DNA of 64,000 nucleotides from Acanthaster planci (Eukaryota > Echinodermata > Asteroidea > Valvatida > Acanthasteridae), in assembly GCF_001949145.1 (NCBI RefSeq), contig NW_019091362.1:11056979-11120978 (forward strand). The letters are read 5' to 3'. The position numbers were made by a program, and so were the translations under genes. Shown piece by piece: positions 36,596-48,712 of this stretch. The notes under the pieces are model-generated. The model searched no databases, was not told the origin of the DNA, and was given only the letters and a program-made list of their open reading frames with translations. How positions within the stretch are numbered: position 1 is the stretch's first letter; every line of letters starts with the position of its first letter.

Positions 36596-39500
36596 ACTGT
36601 ACATGTACAAGTAGTGCACATGTATGCAGACTTGCAGTGCTCACCTGCACATTCACTCGATCAGTACAATCGACCAGGAGTCCAGCAATGTTTTCATCAC
36701 TTTGGTACATAAATGTACATGTACAAGTACCGTATGGAATTTTGAAGTTAAATTGAAAGCAGTCCTACTACATGTGTGTACAAATATTAATACACATACT
36801 GTACATGTATACGGATACACTGTAAAACTTTCTATATTTCCACACGTATACATAATTCATACAGTAAACGCACTGCATAGTACATACCTGTACAGTACAT
36901 GTGTATATTTGTACATCAATCAGATTACAGAAATTTGTACGCAAGTGAGACTGCAAAAATAAACTGCAAGAAACAGAGAAGCAACTGTGCAGCAAGTGCT
37001 TGGAGGCGTTTAGACACTGTCTTAAATTCCCTTCTGCGAACATGTGCACTGCCACAAAAACTGAATGTTTAAGGTCGCACTTGAGGATCCATAACTTGAT
37101 CTGAAAAGAATTTAATGGTACTTATATCCAGCAACAAAATACAAGATCAGTAATTGAAATTTCATTTCATTTTCGAGGAAAGCATAAAGTATGTATTTTC
37201 CTGCAGTATAGACCCTTCAATTCAAAAGCCAGAATGACGAATGTCTATAGCGACGTTCACACAAGCATGTCACATGCGCTTTACATATACATGTACATGT
37301 ATGTACTGTAAATAAACAGAAGTTCTTCATGACCCCGAGAAAGTTTAGATATAAACCACTTTGAGGTAATCTTGCCGGATTGAAATGGTATATGAACACT
37401 CAGATCTTTTAATTTTAAAATCACCTCCCCAGCAGCCATTTCAACTTTTACAGTTTTAGCTAAAACTCTGCCTGAACATACTGTAGCCCTTGAGGCATCA
37501 TTCCTCCTCTCCCCCCATCACCTTTGATCACACTTTGCTTTTGGATGGCCATCTGATAACCTTGGCCCAGATTAAACAGGGTTGGTCAGTGGAGATCAAC
37601 AATAGAATGCATTTACAGGCCAAAAAACAACTTCGATCCACAATGACAGAGAGACAGAATACAAGTCTCAAAATTCACCACTTTTTAAGGGCAAGGCCTG
37701 ATTGACACAGCTGAATTCATGTAATTTCTTCCGAATATATTAAAGCAAAACAACAATAAAGACAGCTTTGTTTTTACAAACAAATGTCTCCACGTCTAGA
37801 ACCAGGGCTCACTGGTGCAGCATACCAATACCATGTAAAGAATGCACACGATGGAATGTGCAATTTTAGTTCCAGTACAAATGTAAATGTATGCATTTCT
37901 CTGAAATTCACTGTAAAAAGTACAGTGCTCAAATACAATGAAGGACCCAGAAATGACTTCATGTACACATCGCTGGGTCGCACGCAATGGGTTAAAGGAA
38001 ACTGGGTTCCCTGATGGTGTGCACCCACAGCAAACAAGACCAGCCCCTACTTTGACAATGGGCCCACTCCATATCAAGTAGCAGCTCACTGGCAACAGTC
38101 AATAACTACAGTAAAAATCACACAGGACACTTTTCTTCCTTATTTCTTTGTTGCACGCCCCCAGTCATTCCTGAAATACATGGCTTCTAAATTTACAGAG
38201 AGAGTGCAAAGTACAGTACGAGCACATTCTTGTGTAGGCTTGCAGCTGATGTGCACTGTACCAACGTACTGGTAGATTCTCTCAATTTTGACAGCCAACT
38301 TTACATTGTATGCAGTGATATCCACCAAGCCATGGATAAAATTATATCTTTACCATCAATTTCAAAATCTTCCAGTCTCTTTCATCACGAAATTGCTTGT
38401 GACTCACAAAACTACATGTACACGGTTCAACCCACAATATTATTTCTAAAACACATAAGCACAATTGCACACCACGTATGAAATTTGAAAGGCAACTTTA
38501 ATCAACAGTATCTTCACCTTTCAAAGCAGATCTGTGCACCATTTTCCGACATGCACTTGCTGTCTCTTAACAATTCCACGTAACCTTTACAAGCTAGGTC
38601 CCAATAGGAGAATTTGAAACAGCTAAAGTTGTATGGTACATGTATGTATCCGCGGGTATAAATGTGCACTTTGGGAGCCACATACATGTACTTGTGCTTT
38701 TTAAGCTGTGCAAAATACGGTATTATATTTCTTCTTGCCAATTGCTCAGGATTACAGCCAAAGCCTGTACGTGCCATTTGGCTACCGTCACAACTGACAG
38801 CTGGAACAAGTGACCAGTATGAACTGTAAAATAATAGGAGTTGTAGGAATTAATGACAATGGTGAAAAAAACCTACTGATACTGTCACAACCCCCCCGCC
38901 CCTTCTGGAATTATTTGTGTACATGTACATGTACAGTACTGTGGAAAAGTGATTATAGTGTCAAAATGTTGGTGTATCATGTAAAGAATGTTGGACAAGA
39001 TGAAGTACATGTAGCCAATGTCAGTGTCAGCAATTTAAAGTAAGGACCATTGCCAACTATGTACATATACACGTACAATGTACAGTACTGCAGTCCATTT
39101 TGTCCGGTAGTGAAGGGTTCATTCTGACAATGTACAGGTAGCCTACAGTACTCAACAAGTGGTTGCCACTCCATTTTGCCTATACATTTGAAACCCCAAA
39201 ATAGATAACCTGTAAAAGAATGAAGTGTAATGGTGAACGAACATGTAACTATGCACTCTACCAGTATGACTCCCCTTTTTTGACAAGAGGATTGCCGAAT
39301 TCAGAACTGTGGCAAAGCAACATGTGACATATCCATGTAAGTCATTTATGCTTAACCCCATGTCATTGTCAGTATCAAGCCCGAAGTAAAAATAAGGAAG
39401 TGCAAACAGGTACATGTACATGTACATACCCCATCATACACACATGTATGTATACAATAGTATACATTTGATGAGTTGTAAAACCTGAACATATCAGAGC

Positions 39501-40560
39501 ACAATACTCCTCTAATGTCGGTAGCCCCTAGGCACTGTATCCCTGGCTCTATGTTTGAATTGGCTCCAAATATGGGAGGCAGACCTGTGTATCCATACAT
39601 GTACATGTTGCTACTTCATGTAGTCATATGGTACAATACATAATCGTATGTACATATGTGTATGCATGTAACATAAAAGAACAAGAAACTACACGTACTT
39701 TGTGGGAAATTCCAACAAAGGCTAAAGGGAGTAACTGTATGATTACAGTGCTTAGATGAATAACTGTTGTTGATGAGCATTCCAGATGAAAGACAACTAC
39801 ATTGACTACATGCAACAATGTTAAAGCACCTTTTATGTACCAGTACATGTGTGTAATTTGGGGTTATAGGTTTCCTTATGGGTGCCAGGGCACATACATA
39901 TACATGTATATGTGCTTCAATATGGTGACCAGTTCCAGCACATCCTGTAATGCACACCACTACTGCTCAAGTTGGTGTTGGACTGTCACCAAATGATGTC
40001 CTGTGGTATTTACTCATGTAGAGTACATGTATATGTAGAACCTTCTTTGTTCAAAACCTTCCAACAACACAATTAGCTTTTAAGATTCCAAGCTTTGCTG
40101 GACAGGGAAGTACAAGTGTACTCTCAAAGGTCTGCAGTGTCATGATCTCTTTTCTCAGTGTGGTGATCAAAACCTTGGAATATAACACATGGGACAAGAT
40201 ATCCACTTTCCTTGCTGAGTAATCCACCCAATGACAATTTGAATAAAACTAGTTTTGCAAGTCACTCTTGCCTGTTATTGGCATATGAACAAAGTACAGA
40301 AAGTACCACGCTCAAGACATGTATGGAAGAATACCAGGAAAGAAGGGTTGTCTTTTGGAAATGCAAGGCAATACACAATAGACGTCATGTAGACATGAAG
40401 CATTCCGCTCAAGCTGAACAAATACAGTTACATCAGTGCATGTACTAGAACACATATGTTTATGTACCGTAAAACAAGTAACATTTTAGTATCTGCCCTG
40501 AGGTGAAGCACACCCTCCCCTGTTAAAGAAAGATAGACAGGTTCAAAGTTTTCAAACCAG

Positions 40561-40665
40561 GTTCTTGCACGCATTCAGCATGCACACGAAAACCATACAT
40601 TCCAGAATAGATTGGTTGCACGTACTGTCTGCGTGCCTCACGTCAAACGCACATAAATCTGCATG
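40561..40665 (-). repeat. Dispersed repeat family R1, copy 2 (minus orientation)
   Basis: 'gttcttgcacgcattcagca' and 'aaccatacattccagaatag', then 'cacgtcaaacgcacataaat', match the reverse complement of 44430-44540. They also match that of 6545-6640. Truncated relative to the 44-kb copy. Confidence 0.65.
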
Positions 40666-40885
40666 TCTACACGGTGAGTTCGTACCAAAGGACTGCCAAT
40701 TTCATTTAAAAAGAAGACCCTCTTTTGTTCCCACTCAAAACGGATAACATGCTGTACAAAAAGTGTACATACACAAATTTATACACACATATCCTGAAAA
40801 ATGTATCCTTGTGGAGACATTGTTTTGTTCTCTTACACTTGAGTGTATAAAAACGTTTTCAAAATGCTCTCATTTGAACCAGAGT

Positions 40886-40932
40886 TACATGTACTTTCCT
40901 GGATTGAATTACAAGTACTTTCCTGGATTGAA
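40886..40932 (+). repeat. Short tandem duplication (about 24 bp x 2)
   Basis: 'gtactttcctggattgaa' is repeated twice in direct order with minor differences. It is a local replication-slippage duplication. Confidence 0.6.
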
Positions 40933-41479
40933 ATTTTAATGGAATGTCTCTAATATAATTTTGGAGACCTTGTCATCTTTAGAATTCCCTTGTAGAGACT
41001 TTTTCCACCCACTCCCACCAGATTTCAAATCACATTGACTCAAATCTACCATACCTGTGTACACATGCATTATCACCTTGATTTCAACTCAAAATGTGGA
41101 TACCAAAAGCCCTGAAAAGCTTTGAGCCTTTTTGTTTTGTTTTCATCATTTTCAAAAGTGTTCAAATTACACACTTACTTCAGTACATTTACAATGGGTA
41201 TGGGGGGGCTGAGGGCAATTAATGCACAGTACACTGTATGTTTTTCAAGACTACTAAAAATAATAATACCTACTGCAAGTGATCACTTTTCCCTTTCTAA
41301 TATGTAGGGTAAAAAATGTACATGTACATGTACAGGTAATAGCTTCTCTTGGTGAGAGCTGTTCCTATTGTACATCTGTCCAGACAGATGGGCAGTCCTC
41401 CAATTATTTTGTACAGGGAATTACTCATGAGTGATGAAAAAATGAGGCATGAGTCATGACTGTCACCCAAGTGACTCAA

Positions 41480-41600
41480 ACCTACCCTGGAGCAGAGGGC
41501 TTGCCTCCTTGAACACTATGAGCTTGAAGGGGACAGCTGGCTAGTTCAAATCTCTGGGAGCAGCAATACTGAATGCAGTCCGAGCAACTGGGGTTGTGGG
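41480..41600 (+). repeat. Weak SINE-like stretch
   Basis: 'ctagttcaaatctctggg' is B-box-like, but the A box and cloverleaf are not convincing. Confidence 0.15.
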
Positions 41601-42627
41601 GGTGAGGGAGGGTGTGGCACATCCCACCCCCCCAAAAAAAGCAAATGCCTTTGCCATGCCACTACATGGATGGGGTAAACTCACCAACTACCAGATACAC
41701 ATACATGTACATGCGACTTCTGTGTGGATTTGAATTTGCAAAGCCTGCTCTCCAGAAAAACGATCAGAATTCGGGTGAAAAGAAGTTTTCAATATGGACC
41801 TGCTTAATTTCACGTGAAAAAAATTCTCTTTCTACTTTTATTTCTTTGTAAAAAAGTTACAAAAACACTGTGCCAAGATCTGCATCTGACTGCAATGGAA
41901 ATCTTGAAATTACACAGACGTTTTTATCATGCTCCGTATCGTTAATAATGCCCTAAAAAAAGGCATAATTCAATCAAAGTTGTCATTTAGTGTCAATATT
42001 GATTGGATGTCCAACACCCATCATGACTGCACATTGATCACTTATAAGTTTTCTACATTGTACATAAACAGTACATCATTAAACTGGTTCTCTTTTGTGT
42101 TTAGTCTATACGGTAAAACTTTACACTCTACTGACTTTTTGAAAACACTCACAGGAAAAGACTTTAATTCAACTGCAAAAAGAAAAAAGCTGATGTGACG
42201 AAGGATCCTCAACAAGAAATTTACATCAGAGTACTATAATTTCATTTAAACGGATTCACAACAAAAATGTTGAAAACACTTGCATGCACAAATTTATCAC
42301 TCCGTGTACTCCATGATATAACAAGGAACAGGCTTAGCCAGGCATCGTAGGAAATCCTGATTATAAACATGTTAAATTTTTGCCACTTATCACCATGTTA
42401 ACTATAAAAATGTGGCGCGCGCAGAGGTTCCCAGTGGCAAGTTGATTAGACTGAACGCGAATGACCTCATACTTAATTTACACGGGAACTAGACCTAGGC
42501 TACACGTACATTACAAGCATTATGTGTGTAGTCACACTGCACGTAGCTAGACCGGCAGCTGCAGTCAACAAGTTGTGTGAAATTCAGATAGTCGACTAAC
42601 TTCGACAACACTGGCCCTAATACTCAC

Positions 42628-42843
42628 CCCTTGCGTCTGCCTCATACCTCAGCTAGAATTGTATCTCAAGGCACCACAGCAGACCCAAGCAGAAGCACAT
42701 TCGTCGGAAAGACATGACGGTAACACTTTACCGGACCACGTATATGTAGTACTACTAGGCTCCTGCGGTACACCTGTTACTCGAGTACTCCTATTAGGTA
42801 CAGCTTGTAGATACAGTCTGAGCCCCAGCTCGCTTGTTTGCAT
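42628..42843 (-). other. Candidate 5' exon of the ITPRID-like gene (donor at 42628)
   Basis: A strong minus-strand donor, AAGGG|GTGAGTATT, lies at 42628 with CpG-containing sequence before it. This coincides with the end of the TACATGTA-rich zone. An ATG at 42645 would give only six codons and phase 0, which does not match the phase-1 start of exon A. It is therefore a noncoding leader, or an intermediate exon is missing. The frame starting at 42891 is open for 80 codons but closes before the donor, so I do not call it coding. Confidence 0.35.
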
Positions 42844-42899
42844 TAATATCGAGTCGGGCACTCGATTATCCCCCGAAAAGTGTTTAGTCATGTGACCTT

Positions 42900-45800
42900 G
42901 ACTTTTGCAAAATGCTCGCGTTACAACCTTTTTTAAAAAGAAGAAATCGACCTTTTTTAAGAGTTCGTGCTTGTTCGTGTTCGTTCACCATAAAAACCTA
43001 GGTACGGTAAATGCCAGTTGGTTCGTCAGTGGAATCGTGGGGTGAGGAAATAAAAAACCTCATTCTAGAAGGTCACCTTTTGTCCAAAATTCTAAGGATT
43101 GTATTTGACACGTTGCACATTTTAGTTTCCCGCTCGTTGGTCGTGATTTATTGCCGTGTTTTCTCGGGGAACAAACCTATTATTAATTGCTGCTTAAAGG
43201 TTATGTTAGTGAGGTTGACTTTATTGGCGCATGGCATCAATCGTGCCGGGGAGGGATTGATGGGCGATAAAATAATTATGCGAAAGGGTCGCTTTGAAAG
43301 TAACGGTTTTTTTTTCCGAAGAGTTTGGGCCATTTGCAAATCTTGTTTCATGTTTCAATTATATTTATCACGTATTGAATATGATCAAAAATTTCAAAAA
43401 TACGTTTTACTTATACTTACCTTTTGTTTCATTTCTGTTTTGTGGAAAAGACTGTGGTCACCTTGTATAAACGTGCTGGAGATCTTTTCAGAACAGCGCT
43501 AGTCTTTGAGAATCATGCATTACAAAAGAATGGAGATCTGATGGCTGAGATCGCTCCTTTCCGCTCGATGGACCGAAAGCGCTGCAGTGTGGTCGATCAA
43601 TCATGCAGTTCAGTCATATCGTGCCCATCATAATCTAAAAATTGCGTAACCGCTAACAATACAACTTAATAACAAAATGTGCCGCTTGAAAACAATATTT
43701 CAAAGACGCGTATTTCGGAAATTCTTAGTACCGTGGTATTGCTCGTAACACCTGTGAGTACATGTGGTGATGTATTTGTGACATTTGCGGGGTTTCGGAA
43801 TAATAAGAAATGAAATCATTGGCAAATCTTTTCCATCTCACACTGACAGGATGCCGAACCATGATTTATATTTTTAATATTCTTTATTTACCAGTTCGTT
43901 TCTTTTTTGTCAAATGTACAATTATGGCAACAACTTGTATCTGTTATCGCATAAGCCAATTTCAAATCGGCTTTCCTTGGCTACGCGAAACAATTCTTAA
44001 ACAGTGGGTTTAAAATTACAATCAAGGCACATTTCTGAAAAAAGGACTTATTGTCTCAAAGTATGGAAACAAAGGGTATATAAAGACAAAATAATTAAGT
44101 ACAATTATAAAATATATATCACTGCTGACAAAAAAACAAAGATTATTTTAACATCCTTGGAAACAGTGAAGTGGCGGATCTCCGGGGATGGGGCTAATGA
44201 ACTCCCTTATACATGTACTTCAAAGAGCCATTTCCTCTATTTTTAAAGATAATCGAGGGGCCACTGGGAGACTCTTTCATGGACCTTCCATCTCCTGAGA
44301 AGTGCGTAAATTTAGCTTCGGCATATCAGAGAAAATTCAGAACGATGACATATCCTCAAGTCCCCCCCCCCAAAAAAAAGATTGAAGTCGGGATCCACCT
44401 TTTGGTATGTCCAAGTTAGTATCCAAGTATATGCGCGTTTGACGCGGAGCACGCTGTGTACGCATAAGCGACGTAATTAATTTACTCCGGCATGTATGGT
44501 CTTTGCGTACTACCCGGTACACGCAGAACGCGTGCAAGAACCCGCTTATAACCACCTGTCTTTCTTTCGCCGATTGATGGTGCACTTCAGCTCGGGGCGG
44601 GTACTCAGCTTCGTCTCCAAAACCAACGAACCGACCCATGAACAACAAACTGAGCTGTTCGTGAACACACGGGAACAAGCCGCCCGAACTCGGCCACCGG
44701 GTTGCACTACACCTAATACGCGCCCATAGAAAACGTTGCAAAATTTGACCGAAATAGCGCCGCCTGTTGGCTCTCGGGAAAAGGTTGGCCTCCGTTTTCT
44801 TACTGGAAATTCAAGATTATGCCCAGGGTATCACTATATTCCATCAAGTGGTAGCCACGAATGTTTTTACCTGCCCTTCCCCGAATATACCCCTAAAATA
44901 GTAGTAAAACCATGCGCTCAGCTCTGAATGTAGCCGCTCGCCTCTATCCAAAATAGGCCCGCAATTTGGGGCTTTTTGGTGAAAGAAATACCCCGAACTG
45001 GAAACTACCAGTCTCAAATTTGGGATTTATAGAAACATTATTATGATCCCTCCTGATTTTGGTATGTCCTATTTTAAAACCCCGTGGGATCACAAAATAT
45101 TAATGAGCTCGCGCAGAAATACAACAATTTGGTGGAATGCACCAATTATGCTATTCGCTCTGAGATGTGCACGCTGCCCTCATAGGCATGCAGATCCTCG
45201 AGCTGGTAGCTTTACACAAATGACTGGTTCGGTGATTCGCGTGATGTTGCTTAGTAATTTTACGCGTGCTGCGTCAGTTCTTACACCATGCGATAGGCCA
45301 ATGTTTCAAAAGGCCGTGTTGAAGTATTCTGACGCGATTGTACAAGTGTCCAGATCGAGGTTCTGCATGCCTATGGCGGCAGCGTGCAAAGAGCGAATAA
45401 TTATATAAAAACTAAAGCGCTGACTCATGTACAAAGTGATGTCTGCCGGGCGCGTCCATGTTTGTGCACAAACCTGGAATTTTGGACGCTTTTGTACGGC
45501 CATTTGCATATCTGCGTCTGTCTTCTAAAACGAAACGTCAATAAAGCCGACACGCAAACAACCTGAACGCACAATCAGTAAATGAGCGTTTCCTTTTGCT
45601 CTTCGACAAAACAACACAAACGCGTGTGCGTATGCGCTGCACATGAATTTTGCCGTGACTTTTTAATCAAATTTTATCGGTTCACGATGTGCATGACAGC
45701 CGCCGCTCCATGGCCGTCAACTCACTTGACACTGACTTAAGGGAACGACTTTTTACTTTAGCTTAACTATAGTCACCGAAAGACAGTCCTCAAAGACATG

Positions 45801-45950
45801 CGTACGAAATCGGACGACCTTGCTCGAATCGAATGTTAGGGACACGTTCGTTTTTGTTCTAAACTAATCAGTAGGCCTATGCATGTAAATCGTGCTTTAT
45901 AAAGAACCTAAAGTGCGCGCTACGTATTCTACGTACGCAGTACTCGTGTG
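42900..45950. other. Intergenic stretch with CpG-rich segments; no gene supported
   Basis: The composition differs from the preceding 42.9 kb: few TACATGTA words and more CpG. A 163-codon plus-strand open frame starts at 43011 ('MPVGSSVESWGEEIKNLILE'). It soon becomes a hydrophobic, A+T-driven translation with no recognised domain, and I do not call it a gene. Repeat R1 copy 3 and a poly-C/A run (44363-44380) lie here. Confidence 0.5.
44430..44640 (+). repeat. Dispersed repeat family R1, copy 3 (CpG-rich)
   Basis: It is the longest of three copies. Signature blocks are 'atgcgcgtttgacgcggagc' and 'catgtatggtctttgcg', plus a downstream 'ctgtctttctttcgccg' block. It retains CpGs lost in the other copies. 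The 134-codon minus-strand open frame over it is incidental. Confidence 0.6.
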
Positions 45951-45959
45951 CAGACGTTG

Positions 45960-46030
45960 ACGCGCAGCCGCCATTGCCATTGTGGGCGGAAGTTAAGTGA
46001 GAGCTCGAACGAGTTGTTTCCACTTAGACT
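45960..46030 (+). promoter_or_regulatory. Candidate core promoter with YY1-like and ETS/GABP-like sites
   Basis: 'gcagccgccattgcc' (YY1-like GCCGCCAT) and 'gggcggaagttaagt' (an ETS-type GCGGAAGT core) lie within 36 bases. They sit about 100 bp before a plausible ATG, in CpG-rich, TATA-less sequence. This resembles housekeeping-type TATA-less promoters. Confidence 0.45.
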
Positions 46031-46088
46031 TCGGATTTCGTTGCTTCCAGTCAGAGCTTGAACATGCGATTTCAAACGCTACTTCAAA

Positions 46089-46250
46089 ATGACTGGAACC
46101 AGTGAAACGCAAATCTACGCGGAATCCACTCGTTTTGAAAACGCTAGGCTATTCGAAGATGATGACATTGAGTTTCCTAAAGTCGACGCAGAACCGTTTC
46201 GCCCCCGGGCGGCATCTTCAAATCCTTTAATGAATATCCTACAGTATTAA
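46089..46250 (+). CDS. Probable first coding exon of an unrecognised plus-strand gene
   Basis: ATG in a fair context (tcaaaATGACT) opens 53 codons, beginning 'MTGTSETQIYAESTRFENAR' and continuing 'LFEDDDIEFPKVDAEPFRPR' before a stop. The acidic then Pro/Arg/Ser composition is typical of a cytosolic N-terminus, and CpG content is high. A splice donor could be CA|GTATTA at 46243/46244, which is weak. The next exon was not identified with certainty; the exons at 53.8-54.4 kb are on the same strand. No family recognised. It could also be a short uORF or chance. Confidence 0.45.
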   Translation: MTGTSETQIYAESTRFENARLFEDDDIEFPKVDAEPFRPRAASSNPLMNILQY

Positions 46251-47400
46251 AAATGCCAATCCTAACAAGCTGCGGACTTCGCCCATGTTCTGCGGCTGCT
46301 CATTCATAGTTTTACCTGCAATTGTAATGACCCGTCCATACTTCGGCTATAAATCATGAAAGTAATAGGTCACACAGCGAATTTCCAGAACCTTGGCGCA
46401 GTCCGCCTATGGGGATTTTACATGAGGCCCTCTTTTTGCGTTCTATATTTTTTGGAAGAATGATTCTTAACTGAAACCACCTCATGAAACACTCATGTTG
46501 AAATTTGACCTTTGTCTTCCTCAAGTTATTATGAAAGGTTACCTTAATATGCGGGTAAAAACGAATTTCATTAACTACTATTCACTTTCGACAATATCGT
46601 TCCTAGGTCTCCTTATTTATACACGTTTGTTTTCACTCCGTGTTCTTACATCAAAACGAGACCGTGCAATGCTATTATTATAATTATTTAACAAATTGCA
46701 CTCGATGGGTTCTAGATTCAGTCGAATTAACCTGACGCAGTCAGCAAAGGCTTAATTGAACATTAGAATCTTTCGTGCAAGCCGATTATCGTTTTAACTT
46801 TATTTCCTTATAATTCAAAGCAGTAATTTAAATATTTTGATATGTTTTTATTTTTGATTTTATCGATAGACTAACATAAAGTATAATTCCGCCACTGTAA
46901 ATCTGCGTACGAGACTATCGAATTTCAGTGTTCTTCATATTTTACATTTTTGGAAGTGATTGGTCAAAGTTTGGCAGGTTGTTTCTCTTCTAGGTCTGGT
47001 AATCTTTCAGTTTCTATGAATTAATATGGTAGTAAATGCTTTACAAAGGTCTTTTACGAACAATGGGAAAATCTCAAAATACAAAGTGTGACCGACTCAA
47101 ACTCTTGCCTTCTTTCGCTGATAATTGTCTAACCCGTCAAAATATGGTCATGAAATTTGTACCAGTGGATAGAAAACGACATTCTCTGTCAGATGACACC
47201 ACGATTGTCTCATTTGGACAATTTTTGGAATTTTTAAGCTGAGATATATAGATCTTATCTGTCGCAGAATACACTTAGCCAAACGTAGGCCTACCTGAAT
47301 GAAAAAATATTAGAAATTATAAAAGTTTTTCTTATCCAAGGGTGCCGGAAGCGCGCCACCAGGGGTCAACTTAATGCTCCATTGTGTGCCCCTATCATGC
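46251..47400. other. A+T-rich noncoding stretch
   Basis: No supported gene. Poly-T/A-rich tracts around 46.6-46.9 kb; possibly intron 1 of the gene that starts at 46.09 kb. Confidence 0.4.
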
Positions 47401-47414
47401 TGATACCGCACTGC

Positions 47415-47572
47415 TATGGAATTCCATATATGCCGTCGTGCGTCGCCCGTCGTGCGTCGTCCGTCGTGCGTCGTGCGTCGCCCGTCGTGCGTCGCCCGTC
47501 GTGCGTCGCCCGTCGTGCGCCGTCCGTCGTGCGTCGCCCGTCGTGCGTCGCCCGTCGTGCGTCGCCCGTGTT
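47415..47572. repeat. GC-rich simple repeat of cgtcgtgcgtcgcc type, left arm
   Basis: After the palindrome 'tatggaattccata' come some ten units of (cc)cgtcgtgcgtcg. These translate in all frames as 'VVRRASPVVRRPS'-like artefacts. It stands out sharply from its A+T-rich surroundings and ends in a run of T. Confidence 0.9.
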
Positions 47573-47942
47573 TTTTTTTGTCACGATTGTGCAGTGGTAT
47601 TTTAACTTTGACCCTTGATCGTTTCACATGTACATGTTCTTGTTCGATCGATCCACCATGCCCGACTCTCATTTTAGCAAAAGAACTAGAAGATATACAT
47701 GTAGGCCTATTCGTTTTTGCAGTTGCGCCAAACTCCAATGAAAGAAGAAATAATATCCTGACATCAGCTAAGTAACGTGTATATGATATAACACCATTTT
47801 GGTTACATAAATAAATCAACAAAATAGACTTTTGTTGCGGTGGATTGTTTTTCTCGATAACTCAATTACTCTAGACGTAACTTTACTCGTTAACAGCCAG
47901 ACTTTAGGTCTATAGCCTATGTGATATTTCTGTCTGTCCCTG

Positions 47943-48663
47943 NNNNNNNNNNNNNNNNNNNNNNNNNNNNNNNNNNNNNNNNNNNNNNNNNNNNNNNNNN
48001 NNNNNNNNNNNNNNNNNNNNNNNNNNNNNNNNNNNNNNNNNNNNNNNNNNNNNNNNNNNNNNNNNNNNNNNNNNNNNNNNNNNNNNNNNNNNNNNNNNNN
48101 NNNNNNNNNNNNNNNNNNNNNNNNNNNNNNNNNNNNNNNNNNNNNNNNNNNNNNNNNNNNNNNNNNNNNNNNNNNNNNNNNNNNNNNNNNNNNNNNNNNN
48201 NNNNNNNNNNNNNNNNNNNNNNNNNNNNNNNNNNNNNNNNNNNNNNNNNNNNNNNNNNNNNNNNNNNNNNNNNNNNNNNNNNNNNNNNNNNNNNNNNNNN
48301 NNNNNNNNNNNNNNNNNNNNNNNNNNNNNNNNNNNNNNNNNNNNNNNNNNNNNNNNNNNNNNNNNNNNNNNNNNNNNNNNNNNNNNNNNNNNNNNNNNNN
48401 NNNNNNNNNNNNNNNNNNNNNNNNNNNNNNNNNNNNNNNNNNNNNNNNNNNNNNNNNNNNNNNNNNNNNNNNNNNNNNNNNNNNNNNNNNNNNNNNNNNN
48501 NNNNNNNNNNNNNNNNNNNNNNNNNNNNNNNNNNNNNNNNNNNNNNNNNNNNNNNNNNNNNNNNNNNNNNNNNNNNNNNNNNNNNNNNNNNNNNNNNNNN
48601 NNNNNNNNNNNNNNNNNNNNNNNNNNNNNNNNNNNNNNNNNNNNNNNNNNNNNNNNNNNNNNN
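47943..48663. other. Assembly gap (721 N)
   Basis: A run of N directly before the right-hand GC-rich repeat arm. The gap is probably caused by that repeat; the true length is unknown. Confidence 0.98.
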
Positions 48664-48712
48664 CGGACGACGGGTGACGGGCGACGGCAGATATGGAATT
48701 CCATACACTGCG
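48664..48712. repeat. Right inverted arm of the GC-rich repeat
   Basis: 'cgacgggtgacgggcgacgg' followed by 'agatatggaattccatac' and 'actgcggt' mirrors the left arm in inverted order, including the 'tatggaattccata' palindrome and the adjoining 'ccgcactg'. The gap therefore lies inside an inverted structure. Confidence 0.8.

Larger units (their letters stand above)
23704..42627. other. Presumed long 5' intron of the ITPRID-like gene
   Basis: Nineteen kilobases with no coding exon supported on the minus strand. It holds foldback and TIR elements (25.2, 31.5, 33.3 kb), a 196-codon open frame (30.4-31.0 kb) and a perfect palindrome (36.57 kb). Repeat copies (33.05, 40.56 kb) and heavy TACATGTA content are also present. 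If the candidate exon at 42.6 kb is real, all of this is one intron. Confidence 0.45.
1..42900. repeat. Zone saturated with TACATGTA / GTACATGTAC words
   Basis: The self-complementary octamer TACATGTA and its extensions occur scores of times between 1 and about 42.8 kb. Clusters of two to five overlapping copies are seen near 4390, 18640, 21690, 21860, 24100, 28380, 32490 and 35970. They sit in introns and avoid the six exons. After 42.9 kb only a handful of copies remain in 21 kb. The cause is unknown: mutation bias, microsatellite seeding or a dispersed repeat are all possible. Confidence 0.8.

Noticed and set aside
41480-41600. tRNA gene candidate
   Set aside because: There is a B-box-like word only, with no acceptor stem or anticodon arm.
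42649-42891. 80-codon minus-strand frame near the putative ITPRID promoter
   Set aside because: It stops before the GTGAGT donor and cannot be joined in phase to exon A.
43011-43502. 163-codon plus-strand frame starting MPVGSSVESWGEE
   Set aside because: Only the first 20 residues look protein-like; the rest is A+T-driven, hydrophobic and has no splice or domain support.
47382-47822. Open frames on both strands reading VVRRASPVV-like repeats
   Set aside because: All frames of the cgtcgtgcgtcg simple repeat stay open; this is not a protein.
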